A DNA stretch of 11,900 bases, taken from positions 1-11,900 of the forward strand of contig DFBC01000042.1 of assembly GCA_002367235.1 (NCBI GenBank), read 5' to 3'. The position numbers and the translations under genes were made by a program. This DNA is from Cellvibrionales bacterium UBA3090 (GTDB lineage Bacteria; Pseudomonadota; Gammaproteobacteria; Pseudomonadales; Porticoccaceae). Under the pieces are notes generated by a model that saw only the letters and a program-made list of their open reading frames with translations, was not told the DNA's origin and did not search any database. Each line of letters begins with the position of its first letter. Position 1 is the stretch's first letter. Positions 7,504-11,900 of this stretch are shown piece by piece.

Positions 7504-8367
7504 TCAATCGCTCTCGGTGTTGGGTACTCGGAGTGCTTCCAGTCCATGTTGAAGGTCTAGCAAGTGTTCCTGAAGCTGCCCACCTTTGTGCTGTGCAACA
7601 CCAATGGCCAGTACATCAATCACAACCAAATGCGCGATACGAGAGGATAGTGGCGTATAGATCTGAATGTCTTCCTTGGCATCAATGGTTAATGGAATGG
7701 TCGCCGCCTGAGCCACCGGGCTATCCGATGGTGCAATGGCAATAACAATGGCGCCGCGATTTTTAACCTGCTCCATGGCATTGATTAGTGTGGTGGTCCG
7801 GCCCGACTGGGAAATGGCAATGACAACATCACCCGGAGCCATAGAGGTGGCGGACATATTTTGCAGGTGTGGATCGGCATAGGCGGCTGCGGAGACTTGC
7901 AGTCGAAAAAACTTGTGCTGTGCATCAAAAGCGACGGCTGCCGAGGCGCCAAAACCGTAAAACTCAACACGGTTGGCTACACAGATTGCCTGTACCGCAC
8001 GAGTGAGCATTTCGAGGTCGAGAGAGTCTCGAACTTTAAGTAGCGTGTCTACAGTAGAGTCGAAGACCTTGAAGGTATATTCTGCTACGGAATCAGTATC
8101 CGTAACAGCGATTTGACCGTAACTGGGGCTTGAGGCCAGTTGCTGCGCCAGCGCCAGCTTAAACGCCTGAAAGCCATCGCAGCCTACAGCACGACAAAAT
8201 CGAACCACGGTAGGTTCACTCACCCCAGCGGCTTCGGCCAAATCGACAATTCTCATACGAATAACTTCGGAGAGATTGGCCAGTATAAACTCAGCCACCT
8301 TGCGCTCTGATTTTCTCATTTCTGGGAGGTGGGTACTGATAGCGAGAGTGAGTTCTGCCGGCTTCAT
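7504..8367 (-). CDS. hexR: HexR-type transcriptional regulator (RpiR family)
   Basis: The 287-residue protein has an RpiR helix-turn-helix domain (about 1-77) with the recognition segment VSEPTVVRFCRAVGCDGFQ. A SIS sugar-phosphate-binding domain follows (about 125-260), containing YGFGASA, QHKFFRL, SQSGR (186-190) and EDIQIYTPLSSRIAHLVVIDVLA. The whole matches Pseudomonas HexR closely as I recall it. Ser142 and Ser186 sit at the spacing of the two serines reported to bind the effector, 2-keto-3-deoxy-6-phosphogluconate. HexR controls glucose and Entner-Doudoroff genes. I start the gene at the ATG at 8367, not the in-frame GTG at 8385: the AAGGA at 8380-8376 lies 8 bases before this ATG, and the GTG would translate through it. 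The gene converges on the lipoprotein gene and diverges from uvrD. None of its usual targets (zwf, edd, glk, gap) is nearby. Confidence 0.9.
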   Translation of the reverse strand: MKPAELTLAISTHLPEMRKSERKVAEFILANLSEVIRMRIVDLAEAAGVSEPTVVRFCRAVGCDGFQAFKLALAQQLASSPSYGQIAVTDTDSVAEYTFKVFDSTVDTLLKVRDSLDLEMLTRAVQAICVANRVEFYGFGASAAVAFDAQHKFFRLQVSAAAYADPHLQNMSATSMAPGDVVIAISQSGRTTTLINAMEQVKNRGAIVIAIAPSDSPVAQAATIPLTIDAKEDIQIYTPLSSRIAHLVVIDVLAIGVAQHKGGQLQEHLLDLQHGLEALRVPNTESD

Positions 8368-8375
8368 GTCATATT

Positions 8376-8380
8376 TCCTT
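8376..8380 (-). promoter_or_regulatory. ribosome binding site that sets the hexR start
   Basis: AAGGA on the minus strand lies 8 bases before the ATG at 8367. Under the longer GTG start (8385) it would be inside the coding sequence, so it favours the shorter protein. Confidence 0.7.
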
Positions 8381-8393
8381 ATCACAATCGGCT

Positions 8394-8422
8394 ATTGTAA
8401 ATAATTTACAAATAAATGGAAT
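8394..8422 (-). promoter_or_regulatory. possible hexR promoter overlapping the operator
   Basis: On the minus strand TACAAT (8399-8394) matches five of six -10 positions. With a 17-base spacer the -35 position is ATTCCA (8422-8417), a weak match. Transcription would start near 8387, leaving a leader of about 20 bases that contains the AAGGA site. The -10 lies inside the palindromic operator, so repressor binding would block it. The -35 is poor; treat as tentative. Confidence 0.4.
8395..8411. promoter_or_regulatory. HexR operator (autoregulatory palindrome)
   Basis: TTGTAAATAATTTACAA is a perfect inverted repeat of two 8-base arms around one central base. It fits the published HexR patterns: the TGTAAT-WWW-ATTACA type from Shewanella and relatives, with the same TGTAA/TTACA ends and length, and roughly the TTGT-N7/8-ACAA type from Pseudomonas, though with nine spacer bases. 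It lies 27 bases upstream of the hexR ATG and about 100 bases from uvrD. The likely role is autorepression of hexR, relieved by the sugar-acid phosphate effector. Confidence 0.82.
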
Positions 8423-8491
8423 TCTTGTAGTTTCGAATAGTTTGAATAAAACCGAATAAATGAGTACTAGCAACCCATAAGGCAACCATTC

Positions 8492-8500
8492 TGCTAGAAT
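8492..8500 (+). promoter_or_regulatory. extended -10 promoter element of uvrD
   Basis: TGCTAGAAT has the extended -10 TG (8492-8493) followed by TAGAAT (8495-8500), five of six consensus bases. No good -35 lies 16-18 bases upstream, which an extended -10 can offset. The start point would fall at about 8507-8509, at or next to the uvrD ATG. No LexA-type CTGT-N8-ACAG site is visible between hexR and uvrD. Confidence 0.45.
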
Positions 8501-8508
8501 TCTGCCCT

Positions 8509-10674
8509 ATGGATGTCACAACAATTCTCGATCCCCTTAATCCCGCACAACGCGAAGCCGTATCGAATACCGATAACCATCTATTGGTGTTAGCCGGCGC
8601 CGGTAGCGGTAAAACCAGAGTGCTGGTTCACCGCATTGCCTGGTTAATACAGGTAGAACAACTCTCGCCTTACAGTGTGTTGGCCGTAACCTTTACCAAT
8701 AAGGCTGCCAGGGAAATGCGCCATCGTCTGGATGAGATGCTCGGTCACTCATCCCAAGGCATGTGGGTCGGCACCTTCCATGGATTAGCGCACCGCTTGT
8801 TAAAGATGCACTGGCAGGATGCGGGTTTACCAGAGAACTTTCAGATACTGGATAGCGACGATCAGCTCAGGCTCGTTAAGCGTGTCTACCAGGCCCTGGG
8901 TATCGATGACAGTCGCTGGCCCTACCGTCAGGCACAGTCATTTATTAACAGTCAGAAGGATGAGGGCTTGCGCTCGAAACATCTTCAGCCGGCCCAAGAC
9001 CCTTATCAGCGGACCATGTTGCAAATTTATGCCAGCTATGAAGAGGCCTGCGAGCGCGGTGGTATGGTGGATTTTGGTGAGTTGCTATTGCGCGCTCACG
9101 AGCTGTGGTTGAAAAAGCCGGAATTATTGGCGCATTACCAGCAGCGTTTCAGCCAAATATTGGTGGATGAGTTTCAGGATACCAATGCCATTCAATATGC
9201 CTGGCTGCGAGTATTGGCAGGACAGAAAATGCGAATTACTGCCGTGGGGGACGATGACCAATCTATCTATGGTTGGCGGGGTGCCAAAGTAGAGAACATT
9301 CTCAACTTTAACCGCGATTATCCCGATACATTCACCGTGAGGTTGGAGCAAAATTATCGCTCCACAAAAAACATCCTCCAAGCGGCTAATGCCGTGATCT
9401 CGCGTAATACCGACAGGCTGGGGAAAAATCTTTGGACAGAAGATGCCGAAGGTGACTTAATTTCCCTTTATTCCGGTTTTAATGAACACGATGAGGCGCG
9501 ATTTATTGCCGATCGTCTTAACGACTGGTTAAAGAATGGCAATTTGCGGAGTGAATCGGCCATTTTATATCGCTCTAATGCCCAGTCGAGGGTGTTGGAG
9601 GAAGCGTTACTGCGGGCCCAAATACCCTATCGCATTTACGGCGGTCAAAAGTTCTACGAGCGTCAGGAAATTCGTAATGCCCTTGCCTATTTACGGTTAA
9701 TTATCAATCGTAACGACGATGCCGCTTTTGAGCGGGTGGTGAATACACCCACGCGAGGCATCGGAGATAAAACCATACAGATATTGCGCCAGTTTGCCCG
9801 TGATGAAGGCATGTCCATGTGGTGTGCAGTGGAGAAAGCGATTGCGACTGGCGAGCTGTCCGGTCGAGCCAGTAGTGCTGTGCAAGGCTTCATCAATCTG
9901 ATTAATCAACTTGACCAAGATAGCTTGGGTTTACCCCTCCACGAGCAGGTGGATCATACGATCGAAGGCAGTGGCCTGATCGACTTCCATAGACGGGAGA
10001 AAGGTGATCGCGGTCAATCCCGAATCGAAAACCTGCAAGAACTGGTCGTTGCCTGCCGGGGTTTTGAGCCTGAAGATAAAGAGCAGCTTGCCCTGCCCCA
10101 GTTTCTTGACCAGGCAGCACTCGATGCGGGTGACCGACAGGCCGATGAGGGCGAGGATGCCGTCCAACTAATGACGTTGCACTCAGCAAAAGGTTTGGAG
10201 TTTCCACTGGTATTTTTGGCCGGCATGGAAGAAAACCTATTTCCTCACCGCATGTCGGCAGAGGAGCCGGGCCGCCTGGAAGAAGAGCGTAGGTTGGCCT
10301 ATGTGGGCATTACCCGCGCCATGCGAAAATTGTATCTCACGTTTGCGGAGTCGCGTCAGCAGTACGGTACAGAAAGTTATAATAGCGTATCCCGGTTTGT
10401 CCGCGACATCCCCACGGAATATATTGAAGAAGTTCGACTCCGCACACAGGTTACCCGGCCCACCAGCTACGCTAAAAAACCGGCATCCAACTTTAGTGAT
10501 CAAGGCACGGATACGGGCTTGTCTCTGGGTCAGCGGGTGGAACACAAAATATTTGGTGAGGGTGTCATTCTGAATTTTGAAGGCAATGGTGCCCACGCCA
10601 GAATACAGGTGAATTTTGATAACGAAGGTAGCAAGTGGTTAGTGCAGTCCTACGCGAAGCTCACTCCGTTATAG
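8509..10674 (+). CDS. uvrD: DNA helicase II, UvrD
   Basis: UvrD is the superfamily 1A 3'-to-5' helicase that removes the incised strand in nucleotide excision repair and unwinds DNA in mismatch repair. The 721 residues (720 in E. coli) contain every helicase motif: GAGSGKT (30-36), TFTNKAAREM, the WVGTFHGLAHR typical of UvrD, VDEFQDTN with Asp220-Glu221, GDDDQSIYGWRGA, QNYRST, LMTLHSAKGLEFP and EERRLAYVGITRA. The C-terminal 55-60 residues (LGQRVEHKIFGEGVI onward, ending WLVQSYAKL) form the Tudor-like domain that binds RNA polymerase in E. coli, and they favour UvrD over Rep. The N-terminus MDVTTILDPLN aligns with E. coli MDVSYLLDSLN, which fixes the start. No ribosome binding site precedes the ATG. 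The gene diverges from hexR across 141 bases. Confidence 0.97.
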   Translation: MDVTTILDPLNPAQREAVSNTDNHLLVLAGAGSGKTRVLVHRIAWLIQVEQLSPYSVLAVTFTNKAAREMRHRLDEMLGHSSQGMWVGTFHGLAHRLLKMHWQDAGLPENFQILDSDDQLRLVKRVYQALGIDDSRWPYRQAQSFINSQKDEGLRSKHLQPAQDPYQRTMLQIYASYEEACERGGMVDFGELLLRAHELWLKKPELLAHYQQRFSQILVDEFQDTNAIQYAWLRVLAGQKMRITAVGDDDQSIYGWRGAKVENILNFNRDYPDTFTVRLEQNYRSTKNILQAANAVISRNTDRLGKNLWTEDAEGDLISLYSGFNEHDEARFIADRLNDWLKNGNLRSESAILYRSNAQSRVLEEALLRAQIPYRIYGGQKFYERQEIRNALAYLRLIINRNDDAAFERVVNTPTRGIGDKTIQILRQFARDEGMSMWCAVEKAIATGELSGRASSAVQGFINLINQLDQDSLGLPLHEQVDHTIEGSGLIDFHRREKGDRGQSRIENLQELVVACRGFEPEDKEQLALPQFLDQAALDAGDRQADEGEDAVQLMTLHSAKGLEFPLVFLAGMEENLFPHRMSAEEPGRLEEERRLAYVGITRAMRKLYLTFAESRQQYGTESYNSVSRFVRDIPTEYIEEVRLRTQVTRPTSYAKKPASNFSDQGTDTGLSLGQRVEHKIFGEGVILNFEGNGAHARIQVNFDNEGSKWLVQSYAKLTPL

Positions 10675-10725
10675 CGAAGACCGCCGCACCACAATACTTA
10701 ACAAGGGTTGCCTGTGGTGAATAAT

Positions 10726-10731
10726 AAGAGG
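10726..10731 (+). promoter_or_regulatory. ribosome binding site that sets the start of the TRAP binding protein
   Basis: AAGAGG lies 6 bases before the ATG at 10738. The frame is open back to a TTG at 10708, but that start has no such site and would add ten residues ahead of an otherwise normal lipoprotein signal. Confidence 0.75.
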
Positions 10732-10737
10732 AACACC

Positions 10738-11865
10738 ATGAAAAAATACACTATGTCCCCGATGACATTGATCGCTCTTGCACTGCTTGTTGCATTGTCG
10801 GCCTGCGGAGGTTCAGAGAGCAATCAACCGTCAGAGCAAGGCGTTCAGCAGGCACCCCAAAAGGTTTATAAATGGAAGATGGTTACCACCTGGCCTAAAA
10901 ACTTCCCTGGGTTGGGTATGGCGGCAGAAAACTTTGCGACTTTAGCTGAGCGAATGAGTGGCGGTAGGCTGCAGGTGAAAGTCTACGGTGCCGGTCAGTT
11001 GGTGCCTGCACTAGAAACCTTTGATGCCGTATCGCAGGGTACAGCAGAAATGGGTCACAGTGCGTCATATTATTGGAAGGGGAAAACCCGTACTTCCGCA
11101 CTATTTACTACTGTGCCCTTTGGCCTCAACGCTCAGGAAATGAACGGCTGGCTGCACTATGGTGGTGGTATGGCGCTGTGGAAAGAATTGTATGAACCGT
11201 TTAATCTGGTGCCGCTGGCTGCAGGTAATACCGGCGTTCAGATGGCGGGGTGGTTTAACCGTGAGATCAATACGCTAGCAGACCTTGAGGGTTTGAAAAT
11301 GCGGATACCCGGTATTGGGGGCGAGGTGGTCAGTCGTGTTGGTGTCGAAGCGGTGAATATTCCCGGTGGTGAACTGTACACCTCTATGCAAACCGGGGTG
11401 ATTGATGCGACGGAATGGGTTGGCCCCTACAACGACTTGGCCTTTGGTTTCCATCAGGTTGCCAAATACTATTATTACCCTGGTTGGCACGAACCAGGTC
11501 CTACCCTTGAGCTGATCGTTAACAAGCAGGCTTTTGAATCACTACCAGACGATTTGCAGGCGATTATTGAGGGTGCGGCGCGAGCCATCAATCAGGATAT
11601 GCTGGACGACTATACCGCCCGTAATAACGCGGCATTGGATGAGCTGGTAAATACTCATGGTGTTGAATTGCGCCAACTACCCGATGATGTGCTGATAGAA
11701 CTCAACCGCATCACTCAAGAGGTACTGGAAGAAATTGCAGCAGAAGATGCTGGTTTTAAGAAAGTCTATGAGTCACAAAAGGCCTTCCGGGAACAAGCTA
11801 TCAAGTACCATAAGATTTCTGAGCAGGCTTATTATCGGGCGCGAGAGCTTAAGGCAAGTGATTAG
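10738..11865 (+). CDS. TRAP transporter solute-binding lipoprotein, TakP-like (DctP family)
   Basis: This 375-residue protein is the extracytoplasmic binding component of a sodium-dependent TRAP transporter. Its fold matches DctP and in particular TakP, the 2-oxo acid binding protein of Rhodobacter sphaeroides: GNTGVQMAGWFNREINTL, LKMRIPG with the carboxylate-binding Arg189, GVIDATEWVGPY with Glu226-Trp227 at the ligand/sodium site, and YYYYPGWHEPGP. A 2-oxo acid such as pyruvate is therefore the likeliest ligand, by inference. The N-terminus is a lipoprotein signal, MKKYTMSPMTLIALALLVAL then SACGG, with Cys23 lipidated, followed by a flexible Ser/Gln/Gly/Pro linker of about 18 residues. The dctQ and dctM membrane subunits, usually adjacent, are not seen in the 35 bases left. 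The gene follows uvrD by 63 bases with no terminator between. Confidence 0.9.
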   Translation: MKKYTMSPMTLIALALLVALSACGGSESNQPSEQGVQQAPQKVYKWKMVTTWPKNFPGLGMAAENFATLAERMSGGRLQVKVYGAGQLVPALETFDAVSQGTAEMGHSASYYWKGKTRTSALFTTVPFGLNAQEMNGWLHYGGGMALWKELYEPFNLVPLAAGNTGVQMAGWFNREINTLADLEGLKMRIPGIGGEVVSRVGVEAVNIPGGELYTSMQTGVIDATEWVGPYNDLAFGFHQVAKYYYYPGWHEPGPTLELIVNKQAFESLPDDLQAIIEGAARAINQDMLDDYTARNNAALDELVNTHGVELRQLPDDVLIELNRITQEVLEEIAAEDAGFKKVYESQKAFREQAIKYHKISEQAYYRARELKASD

Positions 11866-11900
11866 GGGCTAATAGATTAGGCGGGTTAACTTAGATCCAA

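Noticed and set aside
8467..8497. Inverted repeat CTAGCA / TGCTAG in front of uvrD, considered as a LexA or other operator
   Set aside because: Arms are six bases with a 19-base gap and do not extend; it does not match CTGT-N8-ACAG.
10698..10725. TTAACA and AATAAT with a 16-base spacer upstream of the TRAP gene, resembling a sigma-70 promoter
   Set aside because: Transcription would start near 10732, after the AAGAGG ribosome binding site (10726-10731), removing the site that best explains the start. The match may be chance; mapping of the 5' end would decide.

Overview
This is a chromosomal housekeeping stretch of a gammaproteobacterium. It runs from the end of the atp operon through glmU-glmS (the atp-glmU-glmS order is typical of Gammaproteobacteria) to a HexR-type sugar regulator, uvrD and a TRAP transporter binding protein. 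The proteins resemble both E. coli and Pseudomonas homologues. Moderate GC, HexR and a TakP-like TRAP protein fit a marine or aquatic heterotroph; that placement is inference, since there is no rRNA or other strong marker here.

Layout. (1) 1-3329, plus strand: the C-terminal third of atpA (cut by the window edge), then atpG, atpD and atpC, encoding F1 subunits alpha, gamma, beta and epsilon. The operon ends at a near-perfect Rho-independent terminator (3349-3377). A stem-loop lies between atpA and atpG. (2) 3467-7422, plus strand: glmU, glmS and a lipoprotein of the LapG-like cysteine protease family, spaced 26 and 3 bases apart, probably one transcript. GlmS makes glucosamine-6-phosphate and GlmU later makes UDP-GlcNAc from glucosamine-1-phosphate; the intervening GlmM is not in the window. 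(3) 7504-8367, minus strand: a HexR-family (RpiR) repressor, converging on the lipoprotein gene. (4) 8395-8411: a perfect 17-base palindrome just upstream of hexR that matches the known HexR operator pattern, so hexR is probably autoregulated. (5) 8509-10674, plus strand: uvrD, divergent from hexR, with a promoter so close to its ATG that the mRNA may be leaderless. (6) 10738-11865, plus strand: a TRAP solute-binding lipoprotein of the TakP type. The window ends before any dctQ/dctM genes.

I see no phage, insertion sequence, CRISPR array, tRNA or defence system, and no clear new system. The points most worth a second look are the HexR box, the LapG-like lipoprotein attached to glmS, the abrupt codon-usage switch inside atpD with a small insertion just before it, the possible leaderless uvrD mRNA, and a TRAP binding protein predicted to be lipid-anchored.
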